In this document: positions 36,271-52,252 of the stretch, piece by piece
How the letters are laid out: each line of letters begins with the position of its first letter
How positions within the stretch are numbered: the stretch's first letter is position 1
NCBI GenBank assembly: GCA_002786065.1
Contig: NHNY01000015.1
Span: 1-64,000 of the forward strand
Source: Microcyclospora pomicola
Taxonomy: Eukaryota; Ascomycota; Dothideomycetes; Capnodiales
Length of the DNA: 64,000 nucleotides
Reading direction: 5' to 3'
The notes under the pieces: generated by a model
Database searches by the model: none
What the model was told of the DNA's origin: nothing
What the model saw: only the letters and a program-made list of their open reading frames with translations
Program-made: the position numbers and the translations under genes

Positions 36271-36883
36271 ATGTCCATCACCGTCAACGCGTTCGGTGGC
36301 CATCAAGCGCCGGGCCAACAGACGCGATGGACGCTTGACGCTTCGATCGAGTTCGGCCGTTCGCGGCGACAAGTGCAGCAAGGTGAGTGGGGCGTTTGGA
36401 CTCGTTGCAGGAGCCGGTTGATATTCTGGGTGAGTGATGCTGATGGCATGGCGTATAGTTTGGCATGGCGCGGAGGGGGAGCGAGCGGTGCTGGAGGAGA
36501 GCGGGATTGAGGGCGATGGGGACGAGTGGGAGGTGTTGCCGGAGCCAGCTGGAGCGCCGCCGTTGATTGCGCCGCGGGAGGGAGAGAATGCAGGCGATGC
36601 TGCCAGACGTGTGGACGGGGACGACCATCTACCGAGACATATCGCAGAAAGGGCCTCGTCGACGCAACTCCAATCGCCGCTGTTCTGCTTGCCGGCGGAG
36701 ATCCGGTCGCAGATCTATGCATTCGTCCTCTGCGTGCCAACCACTGAGCATGGTCTGCGTATCCACCACCATGAGTCCAATTTTACGCCATCCCATATGC
36801 CACCGTCTATGCTCGCACTCCTGCAGACCTGTCGCCGCGTCCGTTCCGAAGCGGAGGAGATTTTCGCTCCGTCAACCGTCTGA
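36271..36883 (+). CDS. Possible F-box-like/2EXR-type protein, doubtful integrity
   Basis: Two exons, 36271-36382 and 36459-36883, join in frame (GTGAGT...TATAG) to give about 178 residues. The recognisable part is LFCLPAEIRSQIYAFVL followed by LLQTCRRVRSEAEEIF, the pattern of large fungal families of F-box-like proteins. These are usually longer, with FY.TN after the last motif. Here the frame stops soon after AEEIF, while the +1 frame stays open to 37067 and reads coding-like (SPVEVERLAAHQRIVERF). This suggests a frameshift or an unrecognised splice. Exon 1 is weak, because a second frame through it is equally open. It may be a real gene with a misread 3' part, or a decaying copy. Confidence 0.42.
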
Positions 36884-37490
36884 TGATACCCAGGCAGAGC
36901 TATATCGGCCTTCGCTTCGAGTCTTAATACAACTAGACGGGACGCGATCCGGAGATGCGCGATCTCGGTCCGGCGTGGATGATTTGTCCCCAGTGGAAGT
37001 GGAGCGGTTGGCTGCACACCAGAGGATAGTAGAGAGGTTCCAGAACGTTTGGGACGGGCCTGAGTGAGGCGACAGATGCTGTAAAAGTAGCTTTTGACAC
37101 TGTATACCAAGCACTAATCGAGGCCTGATTGATCAATGACAGTACTTATGATCAAGTTGCTCAATGCTGCATGACAGGCAGGCCGTCTGATGGACTCGCT
37201 GGGTGGTACCGTCGATGCACCAATCAAAGAGACCGGATATCTGTCTGACTACCATCATGGTTATGTCCCTTACTCACCAACACATTCCAGATACCTTAAG
37301 AGTGAAAGTGCATATGTTGCCATCACGGTGCAAGGCCATCATGGTGGCACTCAGACCGAGGCGGGAACTGCAAGAAAGAAGAAAGATCTTGGAAAAAGAA
37401 ATCGAAAGATGCCATCGTCGGAAGATACAACAGTAGAGCTCTTAGCAATCGTTGCACACCAAGAAATCATATCGTTCCTCGCTTCTCATC
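36884..37490. other. Intergenic region with possible 3' continuation of the F-box-like gene
   Basis: The first 180 bases stay open in another frame and may belong to the preceding gene. The rest is the promoter of the CobW gene. Nothing else was seen. Confidence 0.4.
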
Positions 37491-39607
37491 ATGCCAAAAG
37501 CGAAGCTCAAGTCCCAAAGAATGCCCACGAAGGTTGAGCATGTGGAAAAACCTTCGACGAAAGTGACACCACAGAAAGCGCTGCCCGTCACGCTGCTCTC
37601 CGGGTTCCTCGTAAGTAATGCGAAATCATGCTTGTCGGTGTGGCGGCAACTGACCAAGATGACAGGGCGCTGGCAAGACGACTCTGTTGCAGCATATACT
37701 GCGCAGCGAACATGGATTGCGTATCGCCGTTATCGTCAATGACATTGGAGCGTAAGTCTTCAGATCGTTGCGTCCCGTTTCAGACCGGCCGAAATGCTGA
37801 CCGTGTCATCCCTAGCATCAACGTCGACGCCTCGCTGATCCGCAACACGCACACCCTTCGCAAAACGCAGGAAAAGGTCATCGCGCTGCAGAATGGGTGT
37901 ATCTGCTGTACGCTGCGCGGCGATTTACTGGAAGAGCTTGTGCGTCTTGCTGAACTGGCCGAGTTCGACTACATCATCATCGAAAGCAGCGGGATCAGCG
38001 AGCCGGAACAGGTCGCGGAGACCTTTGACGTTCGGCTCGCGGAGCAGATCGCGCAGATGGGTGATGGGCCGGATGGACTCGATGAGAGCACGCTTGCGAC
38101 ACTTAGACGTCTTGCTGAGGCTGGAGGGATGGCGAAGTTTGCGAGACTTGATACCGCGTGAGTGATTCTGTGTGATGTTGTGGGGCCTTTGCATGGCTGA
38201 TTTCGAGAATGCTGCCAGATGTACCGTCATTGATGCCTTCACCATGTTTCATGACTTCGAGACAGCCGATCTGCTGTCCTCGCGGCGCGACGATGTCGTG
38301 GCGGAGGACGAACGCACAGTCTCAGATCTCATGGTTGATCAGATCGAATTCGCCGATGTGATCGTGCTCAACAAAGTCGATATGGTTTCCAGCAGCACGT
38401 TGGCAAGCGTAAAAGGGCTCATCAAGAAGCTGAACCATCGCGCGAAACTCATTGAGAGTGTTCACGGGAAGATTGACGTTTATGAGATCGTCAACACTGG
38501 CGTATGTGATTGCTTCACCATCGAACGGTGGAATTCACTGACAGTGTAGACAGCTCTTCAACCTCGAACGGGCGCAGACAGGCTATGGCTGGCAACAAGA
38601 CCTCCACGAGATGACGATCCGCGAGGTCAATGGCAAGAAAATGGTCACACCGAAGCCGGAGACGGAGGAGTAAGTTGCCCCTCAACATGGCGGATCATTC
38701 TCAGCTGACATCGTACCCAAGATACAATGTTCGGAACTTCGTATACGTCAACCGTCGCCCGTTCCATCCTCGTCGCCTGTTTGCGCTTCTACACGATAAA
38801 TTCATCCTTCAGCACGAACTTGACAGCTTGGCGGAGGAGGAGGATGATGATGAAGAGCCAGAAGACGCCGAGGACGACCAGATGGAAGACGACGACGATG
38901 ATGATGATGACGACTCCGACACCGACATGGAGGACCCACTTGAGCTCCCAGATAACGCAACCATCATCGCCAACAAGAAAGCCCACCCGCTCTTCGCCCG
39001 CCTATTCCGCTCCAAGGGCGAATTCTGGCTCGCGACCCGCCCCAACCGCGCCGGAGAATGGTCGCAGGCCGGCGCAATGCTGACGCTCCAAGGCGGTCGG
39101 GCCTGGTTCTGCACCGTCGCACGCGAAGAGTGGGCGACCGGCGTGCCCGAGATCGACGAGCTGGTCGAGCACGATATGGCGCAGGGGGGTTGGTACGGCG
39201 ACCGGCGGCAGGAGCTCGTGTTCATCGGGGAGAAGCTGGATACGGCGGGGATCGCGGCAGCGCTAGATGAGTGCGTGCTGGACGATGAGGAGTGGCGGCA
39301 GTGGTGTGAGATCATGCAGACGAAGAGTGGACCGAATGGCGCGGATAAGGCGGAGGTCGCGGGCAAAGTCGCTGTGCTGGCGGAGCTGTTCGATGATGGC
39401 TTCCCGGACTGGGCTGGCGACGATGATGGGGAGGAGGAGAATGATGGTGATGGCGAGATGGAGCACGATCATGCTCAGCATCATCATCACCACCACCACC
39501 CTCACCAGCATGACCGAAAGATCACTCAGGTTCACACTCGAGCCAGCACCGGCGTGGACAGAGGTGCCGCCAAGCATCGCATCACGCGCGAGGGTGTTGT
39601 ATGCTGA
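37491..39607 (+). CDS. CobW/COG0523-family GTPase metallochaperone
   Basis: Six exons (37491-37610, 37666-37751, 37816-38157, 38219-38501, 38554-38669, 38722-39607) join in frame to 610 residues. The GTPase carries Walker A GFLGAGKTT at 38-46, split by intron 1, the metal-binding GCICC at 96-100, ESSGISEP at 125-132 and NKVD at 234-237. The CobW C-terminal domain follows, with [14 protein letters not shown], an acidic Asp/Glu insertion of about 50 residues and FWLATRP. The tail has a run of seven His within a His/Asp-rich segment. The family delivers zinc or other metals to target enzymes in a GTP-dependent way; yeast and human ZNG1 is the studied case. The extended His tail fits metal binding. 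The acidic insertion makes it longer than typical members (about 400 residues). Confidence 0.92.
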
Positions 39608-40096
39608 GCGCCACCGTCATGATAATCGCTACAATAGAAGCAATAGGTCGGTAGTAGCCTGTATCTTTGTCGACGCTTCTCATCGGTGTTCCTGTTTCAG
39701 AGCCGTCTATTGGATTTCGCATACCTTGTCAGGATCTCCAGCTTCACGAGTTGTCCATGTCTACTCTCATGACCTTGCCGGTGGGTCTCACGTGATTTGA
39801 TCTAGTCGCAAGCATGAGTTAGCAATGATCATGGTAGATCGTATGAGATTTGCCGTTCTTCACCGCTCGGATACGTTGAAGATGGAAACTGATGAGTCTG
39901 AGGACGAAAATGTAAGTAGTCATCAAATCTGCTCTATCCCTTACATGCCGCGAAGTGCTGTCCTTCTTGACCCTCAATTCCTTGCAGTTGTAAAGCCAGG
40001 GGGGAGGCAACGCCATGGACGCCTCTGCTTTTTATCATACATTCTTGTGACATGGAGCCCTCACCGCCCGCGCCTTGACTCCTGCCCTTGCGACTA
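39608..40096. other. Convergent 3' region between CobW and RVB2 genes
   Basis: Terminators of the two convergent genes are expected here. No gene or repeat was seen. Confidence 0.5.
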
Positions 40097-43123
<3,027 letters not shown>

Positions 43124-45603
43124 ATGGCTGACTGTTATCGACCGGTAAGAACGGAGCGTCGACACGAGCAGTCAATCGCGAAACGTCCCCGCCGCCAATC
43201 ACCTCTGCGCTATTCACGCGCAATGCCTCCGCCAACAGGCTTCGGCCAGTAAGTTGACCTCGAACTACACTTCATGGCCTTAGCAGCTAAGCATGATTCG
43301 CCAGTAGTAGGTCTTCCCGAGATCCTCGCTTTGACAACAGACCCTTGAATCGAGTTCACGACAACAGCTCCCCTAGCGTATCTCCACGATCGCGCGATCA
43401 TCCGCCCGGACCTTCTAACAAACGACATGGGAGTCACTCGCCCCAAGACAGGCCGTCGAAGGTGCACAAACCGAATCACGAAGGTAGCTTAGTGACCCTT
43501 AGGTCGCCTAGCACAGACTCCCGTAGATCGTCGGTAGCGAGCGCAAGTAATGCACCTCCATCCCGCAGGCAGGCTGGATCATATGATCGAGCATCTCAAC
43601 AACTGCAGCTCGAAATGGATGAGGTGACTCGCACAGTTGCTTTACGCGCCGCGAACACCGTGGCGGAAATTGACCCGACTGCGGCGCCAAACGGTTCATC
43701 CAGGTTGCCAAGTGCAGGACTTGAGGGGAATGACCAAAGTTCGAATTCTCTCGAGGCACTACTCATCAAATTCAGCTATGGAACCGCTACCCTATCCGTG
43801 GACATGCTCAGGTCACAGCAGGCGACAGAATATCTGCAGCAAGCGGAAAACGATTTCGGAGCATGTCAGAATCAATTCGTGCAATTCCCTGTTGTCAAAG
43901 AAAGGAAAAGTCGTGCTAGGGCAGACGCGCGGCGATTACTTGACGCGAGAAACGAGACGCTAGCCGAGCACAAGACGGATATGAAAAGCTTAGCTAAGCA
44001 GATGTCCGCTCTGATTGGCTTAGAGTCACGTGTCAGAGCCAAGAATCTGCGCACGGACTACGTATCACGTGAAGAGTTCGATGCGTTGCAGACCAAATAC
44101 GATGCGGTGCTGAAGCGCAAGGCTGATGAAGACTATGTCGACAGACGTCTCACCGAAGTCAAAGGTTCTCATAACAAAGTTGTGTTAGATGTAAACGCGA
44201 CACAGATCAAGCAATTGCAAGAAGAAATTGCAAAGCTAGGAGACGACACTGCAAGACTAGGGGAGAGCTACAGCGAAGTCTTGAGTCTTCAGAACGATGT
44301 GTCTAAGACATCTGCAGAGACCTTCACAGAGCTTGTCAGGAATCTAAAGGCTATGTCTACCAATCTCGACTCGATAGATGCTAGGGTCGGCAAGCTAGAT
44401 TCACTTGAACAGAAGGTATCTGATGTGAGCACTATCACAGGACAAGTGGGATCGATCCAAGCGAGCACGGATGGTCTTCGGCAAGACATGAACGAGCTTC
44501 AGGAGGCCTCTAACAGCGTGCCTCACAACTCAAAGGAGAGCATCGAATCCAATGCTAGTACAAAGCAATCAGTCGCACGTTTCGAGGGCTTTCGACAGCA
44601 GCTGGATACTCATGCCTCACAGATCACGCAACTTTCGAACCAGGTGAACGAGGCGCAGAACGAGGCTCGACGATTACTTGATACTCAGGAAACAAGAGAT
44701 GGAGCGGTCATAAAGCACATGAACGAAACTTTCGCGACGGTACTCAGTTTGACAGAGCTTGACACAAGAATGACCGAACGCCTAGAGAGCTGTATAGCAA
44801 GTGTTCCTACCCAAATCAAAGACGCAATCAGCCTGACGCAGGCTGCAACCAAAGCGGAAATTGACAATGTCCGCTCAAGTCACCGCAAGGAGCTTGACAG
44901 TATCATAGGGGCCCTCGAACAGACTGCGCGGAGGATCACTGAACTCGAGAGCCAATTGAACGCGTCCAAACAAACCTTGGGCTCCCTGCAGCGTAGCAAC
45001 TCCCTAGCACTGACCGTCGGAAACCAGGTCACTACAAAGCACAGTACCGCTCCTCCTGAACCGTACGCACATCTGCAGGCATTGCAAAAAGAGCTTGAAA
45101 AGTTTATGGGCCCCATCACGGCAGAAGTCGATGGCGTCAAGGTCCTCATCTCCAGTGTGCAGCGACGTTTCGATGACCTGACCACGGAGCACGTCGTGCA
45201 GGCGATGGCGAACAGAATGTCAACTATGTACCCAGATGTCCGGAACTGTCAAGCTACGATCACGAATCTGCAGGCTCAGCTAGATGCCAAGGGGACTGCG
45301 CTCGTACGATACGCTGATCTCGGGGCTGAAGCTAGACGGAGATTTGATCAGCACGCTGAAGACTGTCATGCTCGACTTGGAGCATTCAATGACACGGGCA
45401 GGAAGCATGAGGCACTCATCACGGCAGTGACTGAGCGTGTTGCTGCTGGGGAGACCGGCCTTAAGCAAGGCGATGTACGACTGCGTCAGGTTGAGCAGGA
45501 TGCTCGTTTGCTGATTGAGAAGATGGACATGGTCACGCAGCATTCGAAGGAAGTAAACACCAAACTCATGCTCCTTGAGTCTGTCGTTGAGGAAGGATTG
45601 TGA
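43124..45603 (+). CDS. Large coiled-coil protein of unknown function
   Basis: Two exons, 43124-43248 and 43305-45603, joined in frame (GTAAGT...CCAG) for 807 residues. ATG 43124 is chosen because the spliced exon gives a continuous Arg/Ser-rich basic N-terminus (about 1-140, with RSSRDPR and RSRDHPPGP), which looks disordered and possibly nuclear. From about 170 to the end, the protein is dominated by Leu/Lys/Glu heptads, Asp- and Gln-rich helices and Thr/Ser linkers, as in filament or tether proteins. A Tyr-containing segment (FSYGTATLSVDMLRSQQATEYL, residues about 190-210) may be the conserved part. No enzymatic motif or membrane segment is seen, and I do not recognise a family. Confidence 0.78.
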
Positions 45604-46833
45604 GTAGGTTTGGGGGCGCGTGACAAATGTGATTCGACAAACGAAACAATGGAGACGAGGCAATGCGATACACATGATCATGGTCGAAGGAATCGTTTAT
45701 GAGGCGAGGTCGATATGGTCCGCCTAGTGTTTTTCATCGTTACTTCGCGATGCGTACAGGCATGAGATACCCCTTTGTATTTGGTGATTTGGCGTTGCTG
45801 CAGGACTGCCCTTCATTATGCTCCATGTGGACCAGTGATATGTCGATTGCTCGTCGCACAACATGCAAACGCGGTCCAAGGTCTATATTCCTCATTCGGA
45901 AGACCTATCGCAAGGTTCGTTCTGCGAGAGGTGTATATAAGCTCATGGGGCCCTGAGCACTAGCAATACCTTTAAGTGGAAGTGGAGTGTGTCTCAATCA
46001 CGAGGTACTATTGTGATGTCTCGAGGATCAACGCTAGCCATGATGCAGCAAGGACTTTTGCTTCGTCGGCATTGATGAGAAGGTGTTGTTTCTGCTGAGT
46101 CCTAACGAGCACACTGGCTGCTGACGATTCCAGACCATGCCCACGTGCGAGAGTCTAGCATCTCGTCCGTACGGATCCATTCGTTCACGTCCATGTGTTT
46201 AGAATTGGAGGTCATGTCCGAGGTGAAGTCTGTTTTCGGCAAGGCCGGGCAAGCTGAAACACGGATCAGCCCACGGTCTGAGCTTCATGTGCTGGCATGT
46301 GACGAACGACGAACGTGGTCGTGTGTGGGACCGGCCGAGGATGGCAGTGCATGTCACTTGAATACCTCCATATCACTGTCCCTCTGTAGTATTTTGTAGA
46401 TAAGAGCGAGCAAGGTGAATCATCCTGGTATCGGGCTTCATTCCTCGACCAGGTCTGTGTATCGTCTCGGACCCTGGTATTGTCGTATGATCCGGGGGCG
46501 GAAGACCAGCCCAGCGTTGAAGTCGGCCTTCGTTTTGGCAAATGCCTCGGTAGAGTGGGCTGGATATCAGCTGACATAATCTCGTTTCGTCTCTTGATCG
46601 TTCTGTTGTCGCTCTACCTTGGTCGCTCTCGCCTCTTCACGATCCATTCCTATCTCTTCATTGCGTTTGCGTCGTCTTCGATCTTCGGGCGATAACAAGT
46701 TCGATCCTGTAAGTTCCCCTTGGGAAGCGAAGATTGTACTCAAGAATCTCCAGCGCAAATGCAGTGCTGACCAGAACTTCGCACTACATCTAGCCTTCTC
46801 CCTTCACCTCCAAACATTCACTCGGCCTCCCAA
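45604..46833. other. Intergenic region upstream of acyl-CoA synthetase
   Basis: 3' flank of the coiled-coil gene and promoter/leader of the acyl-CoA synthetase. A TGTATATAAG near 45931 resembles a TATA box. A GTAAGT near 46710 could be a 5' UTR donor. No gene was seen. Confidence 0.45.
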
Positions 46834-49022
46834 ATGGCTATCCTATCATCGTCCTCATGTGTGGCGACCGACGAGGCTGCCAAGATCGTCGTGCCCCCAC
46901 CTCCCGGCGCTCCCTACAGTATTCCGATCCCAGGAACACAAAAGCCGGGCAGGAGTGCCGTCTACAGACATTGGAGGCAAAAGGATGCCGCTCTTGAGAC
47001 ACTCGATCCGTCGTGCACGACGGCGCATGAGTTCTTCGAGCAGACTGCCAAGCGCGTGCCCAACAGCCCATGCTTGGGTCACCGGCCGTACGACACGATG
47101 AAGAAGACCTTCGGTCCATATGTATGGGAGACATACGGCGAGGTTGCGAAGAGGCGCACCAACTTTGGTGTGGGAATTGTGTCTCTGCACGAAGCAGTTG
47201 GTGTGTTTGGAGCACAGTACGGTGTTGGTCTCTGGTGCCAGAACCGTCCAGAGTGGCAGATCACCGATCTTGGGTGCATGTCGCAGTCCCTCTACAGCGT
47301 TTCCATCTACGACACCCTCGGCCCAGACACAACCGAATACATCATCAACCACGCGTCCCTCACTGCCGTTTGCTCATCCCTCAGCCACATTCCCACACTG
47401 ATCAAGCTTGCCCCAAGATGTCCGACTCTCAAGATCATTGTCTCTCTGGACCCGCTTTCCGAAGGTACCGAGCTGGCAGGCTACTCCAAGAAGGACCTTC
47501 TGACCGCGCTCGCCGCCGATGCTGGTGTCCAAATCCACTACATCAAGGATGTGGAGGCGCTCGGTGAAGCGCACCCCAGAGCCTTCAATTCTCCCAAGCC
47601 CGACGATGTTGTCACGATCAACTACACCTCTGGCACAACTGGCAACCCCAAGGGTGTCATGCTCTCACACCGAAACGCAGTCGCCGCGGCTTCCGCATCT
47701 ATGTGCGTGTGCCGTCAAAGCAAGATCGATATCATCTGCTCTTACCTTCCTCTGGCCCACATATACCAGCGTGTCACCGAGCACTCTGCTCTATGGGGTG
47801 GCACTGCCATCGGGTACTTCCACGGCAACATTCTGGAGCTGGTGGATGACTTGAAGTTGCTGCGACCCACGGCCTTCACCAGTGTCCCACGTCTGTTCAA
47901 CCGTTTCGGTGGAGCAATCAAAGCTTCCACCATTGAGGCAACTGGTTTCAAGGGCACATTGTCACGCTACATTGTAGACACCAAGATGGAAAGCCTCGTC
48001 AATGCTCCTCCAGGTAAAGCTACCAACACCCATATGCTCTACGACCGTATCTGGTCACGCAAGGTCGCTACTGCGCTCGGCATGGACCGCACCAAGACGA
48101 TGATTTCTGGCTCGGCTCCTCTCGACCCAAGTCTCCACCAGTTCCTACGTGTGGTGCTCGGCAACACCATCCTGCAAGGCTACGGCTTGACTGAGTCCTA
48201 CGCCATCGCTACCGCTCAGATTGAGGGTGATATGACTGCTGGTAACTGTGGTGCTGTCACTCCTGCCTCCGAAGTCTGCATTCTCGATGTGCCAAGCATG
48301 GAATACCTTTCGACCGACAAGCCCCACCCTCGTGGTGAGCTCCTCCTGCGTGGCCCGACCATGTTCAAGGAGTACTTCAAGAACGAAGCCGAGACGAAGA
48401 AGGCCTTCACCGAAGACGGCTGGTTCCGCACTGGAGACATCGCATCGATCGATGAGCTCGGTCGTGTGAAGATTATCGATCGTGTGAAGAACGTGCTCAA
48501 GCTTGCCCAGGGAGAGTACATTTCTCCCGAGCGCATCGAGAACGTGTACCTCGGCAACCTCCCCTGGATCTCACAAGGTTACGTCCACGGTGACAGCACC
48601 CAATCCGCGCTCGTCGCCATTTTCGGCATTCAGCCGGACATGTTCTCGACCTTCCTCAGCAAAGTCATCGGCAAGACTATTCCGGCGACCGACCTCAAGG
48701 CGCTGGAAGCCGCAGCACAAGAACCCAAGGTGCGAAAGGCGATCGTCAAGGAACTGTCACAGGTGGGCAAGAAGGCCAAGTTCAACTCGTACGAGCACGT
48801 CAAGGCCGTGCGGATGTGGTTGGAGCCATTCTCCATTGAGAACGAGCTTCTCACTCCTACGTAAGTGTGCCCCATTTCATTTTACAGATAAAATCACAAG
48901 CTAACGAACCGCGCAACAGATTGAAACTCAAGCGCCCTCAGACGGTGAAGAAGTACCGCGACGTCATCGACGAGATGTACGTCGAAGTCAACGCGGAGAG
49001 CAAGCCGAGACCGATGTTGTAG
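46834..49022 (+). CDS. Long-chain fatty-acid-CoA ligase (acyl-CoA synthetase)
   Basis: Exons 46834-48860 and 48920-49022 (GTAAGT...CAACAG) encode 709 residues. The ATP/AMP signature TSGTTGNPKG lies at 265-274, and the fatty-acyl-CoA synthetase motif begins at DGWFRTGD (528-535), continuing through VKNVLKLAQGEYISPERIE. The order and length match Faa1/Faa4-type enzymes of ascomycetes. It activates long-chain fatty acids with ATP and CoA for lipid synthesis or beta-oxidation. The C-terminus (RPML) is not a peroxisomal PTS1 signal, so a cytosolic, ER or lipid-droplet location is more likely. Confidence 0.95.
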
Positions 49023-50165
49023 ACGTTTCGGTGCTGCGTTGTTCCTTTTGTATACTGTTGCATATGTACCGATCCAGATCCAGCTGTGTGGCTGACAAGC
49101 CGCGCCAAGTTTTGAAGTAGAACCAGAAATGAAAGATATAGAGTACTACCTTTATGGTTCGAATCTCAAACTTCGTGATCGTGCTAGATGCGAAGAGCAT
49201 GAACAAAGCACATGTAATTTCTACAAGACAGTATTGCCGGAATGGACCCTAAATCGATCATTTCGACTGCTATTAGTGTACTTCGACTGTGCGGCATATC
49301 TCCATGGTCGAGATCCCTTCGATGCACCCACCTATCGCATCCTTCCAAGAACGCGTATATAACACCATTACCCCCGACAGCCGTAGACGCTTCGTCTCTA
49401 GCCGCTCACATCTCACAGGTATCCAGTCAACTCAACTCGAATATCCCGAAACACCAGCGCCGTGTCTGCCCTGCCCTGCACGCCCGCCCATTCGCTCGGC
49501 CCGAATCCGGCTGAAACGCGGCCCCAGCGCCAGCGCGTGTCGAGCGAGCTTCTTCGCACCACACATCGCATATTTGTTGTCGTTGCACGAGTACGAGTAT
49601 AGTATGGATGGATGGAGGGTTGAAGACCTATTAGCCCGAGGATGTTGGTGCATTATCAGGTGAGGTAGTAGGTTTTATGGAATTGGAAGCGTTGGAGTGG
49701 GTATTGTGTTTCATCTGAAGCATTTCCTTGTCGCTTTGTTCCGTCGTATGCCTTTGTTCACTTACAGTTGCACGTCGTTCCTGTTCGCTACATACTGAAT
49801 TGGAACGGGAATCTGGATATTGATTGTTTGAGTTGCTTCCTCTTGCATTCCTGCTTGGACTGGAATACAGTAAGGTACTGATCCCACTACTGTTCTGGTC
49901 ACGCCACGCTCGAGCTTTATGTGCATTCGGCTGGCAGTGGCTACTTCACGCCTTCTCAGACGCAGAACTTACGAATTTGCACCTTCGCAATTCACTGTGA
50001 TTCCAACTGTGATTGCCATTTTCTCTTCATCTGCGACCTTTCGTTGACTTGCGAGCCGGCCTTCACAACATCGCATCTCCACGCAGCCGGTCCTCTGTTG
50101 ACCAGAGCATACCTTAACATTGCAAATTTACCACGCCGTCCTACTCACAGCACTTTACAAGCAAT
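49023..50165. other. Intergenic region, no convincing gene
   Basis: A plus-strand frame at 49242-49514 starts at an ATG but overlaps another open frame and has no known motif, so it is not called. No repeats were noted. Confidence 0.4.
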
Positions 50166-50813
50166 ATGCTGAGAGCAATCGACCTAAGAGAGATCGCAGA
50201 GCGGCGCGAGTTCGCCGTCGCGCTGCATGCGATACAGGCGGTCTTCACAATTATCGTCCTCGCTCTCAGCGCTTATGGTAAGCATCGACACCACCACCCA
50301 GCACGAGAAACAGCGAGGGCCAGACAAGACTGATCCACTCTTCTTTGGTCACAGTCGCCTCCTGGTGGAGCCACTATTGGCACGCCCAGTCGCCTTCCCA
50401 AGTTTCCTTTCTTCTCTTCGCCGCCGTCTGGACGCTTCTCACCCTGCTGCTCCTAAGCACGTACTCCTGGCACATCGCTGAGCCTCACATGGCACAGAAA
50501 TACGCTGTCGTCGCGCTCGAAGCCCTCACGACTTTGTTCTGGTTCGCGGGGTTCCTCGCGCTGGGCATGTTCATATATGAACGTGCATGCTTCGGACCCG
50601 TGTGTCAAGCGGCAAAAGTGGCGGCGGTATTCGGCGCGTTCCAGTGGTAGGTGAGCTTCTCCCAGTAAGGGTTGGCAGTAGTACTAATGGATTGGCAGGA
50701 TATTGTTCAGTGTTTCGATGGCGTTGGCTGTCAGGCAAATCCGCCGACCTTCCGGTCCTGTCAGTCATGCCGAGAAGACGGGCACAGGTGCTGTGATGAG
50801 CGAGGGTGTTTGA
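50166..50813 (+). CDS. MARVEL-domain four-helix membrane protein
   Basis: Three exons, 50166-50277, 50355-50646 and 50699-50813, joined in frame for 172 residues. Four hydrophobic helices lie near 17-39, 53-75, 85-110 and 122-145; the last is formed only when intron 2 (GTAGGT, TACTAAT branch, CAG) is removed. The layout and the AAKVAAVFGAFQW lead into helix 4 are typical of fungal MARVEL proteins, found in plasma-membrane or vesicle domains. The cytosolic tail is short and Ser/Thr-rich. Specific role unknown. Confidence 0.8.
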
Positions 50814-52252
50814 GCTGGCGTCGAATTCAGAGACCAGTCGTTCAGCATGAAATTTTGGGGCGAAGAATAACATGAGCGGCATAACATACGACTTCATGAT
50901 GTGGGAGCCGGGCGGGGCGATTGATAGATTGCCTTTATGCAGCATGCAGTCTATCTGTGTGAAGTTCAAATGGCCGCTGGCGGTCCCCAGTTGGCTCCTT
51001 ACAACTCTTGTTCCACGTACAGTGTATGTTGCTGCGTCCGTCAGGGACCATGGTTCTGGCCTCGAGCTCTAGGTCACAGTCAGCCTAAGAAACCCTAGAA
51101 CGATATCAGATTGAGACTTCCACATCCTCAATCGGATGGGGTGAAGTTTTGTCCAGGGGCGACTTCGATGGGGAGATTTCCGTGGATCAGTCGCTGTACG
51201 AATGAAGATCTGCCTATCCCACGAGCACCAAGGTCTGCAACTGTATAAATAGATCTGTTATTGAGTCCTCGAAAAATGTTGTGGTCTGAGCTAACAGTCC
51301 GCGGCAATTGAAGCCTCATATTACTCGAGCGAAGCCACGCCCAGCTGGGAGTCCACGGCATCTGATAATCTGGAGTAGTCATTGGCGAGCGCGATGACTA
51401 TTACGCCTTGCCAAACTGCTTTGTTGCGAGATGACCGCTTCAAGACGCTTTGCTCGTAGATGCTTCTCATTTGGCCGCAGTGTTTGCCATCGCCAACGTC
51501 CATAGATCACAACGACTGGATCTTTACAATCGATGATTGCCTTTGATGATGGCTGATCGAGATGATGACCACTCTGGGCAGTTCCACATGCGCATCGCTA
51601 TAAGGTTGTGGCAGTTGTTCGACATCAAATCTGCTATCCCCATAATCGATTCGTGGCGAATTGCGATGTTTGTCCAATGTCTTACAAGACACGTTCGGTC
51701 TGCATCAAGCGCATCCAGCACCGAAATTCGACACGAATGCGATCATTCCGTCGACTGTATGGTCTTTTTAGTCTGGCTACATCACTGGGTACATAGGAGA
51801 TGCGACGTGAGGGTTCATCGTCGGCGGCGCCAGTCGCCACTACGTCATTCTTGTTTGTCATCTTTCCACATCTTCCAGTGACAGCACAAGAGTTGCGTCT
51901 GGGAGGCTCGCCATGATGGTCGGACAGCATGGCGGGATCTATTAGGTGAACGAAGCTACGTACTCAGTATGCCTTGACCAGACAAATGGAATGCTAGCAT
52001 TGTGGCTGACAAATCATGCATGGGGATGATGAGGTGTTGTCACACATCGCGTGGCTGCCTAAGCAGAACCATCCACATGTCACCATCATCATCTAGAAAA
52101 CATGGCAAGTCGGTGACTTGGTATTGAAGCGTAAGTGGGTTATCTACTTTAGTCTTTCATCTTCTCCACATACTACCAGTTCCAATTCTTCACACCAACT
52201 GCAAAGCAAGGATCGAGTATTTCGCTAGACCATTGCGTACAGTTCCGACGAA
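50814..52252. other. Intergenic region, no gene seen
   Basis: No frame with a recognisable domain. It contains the promoter of the WLM protease gene. Confidence 0.45.
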
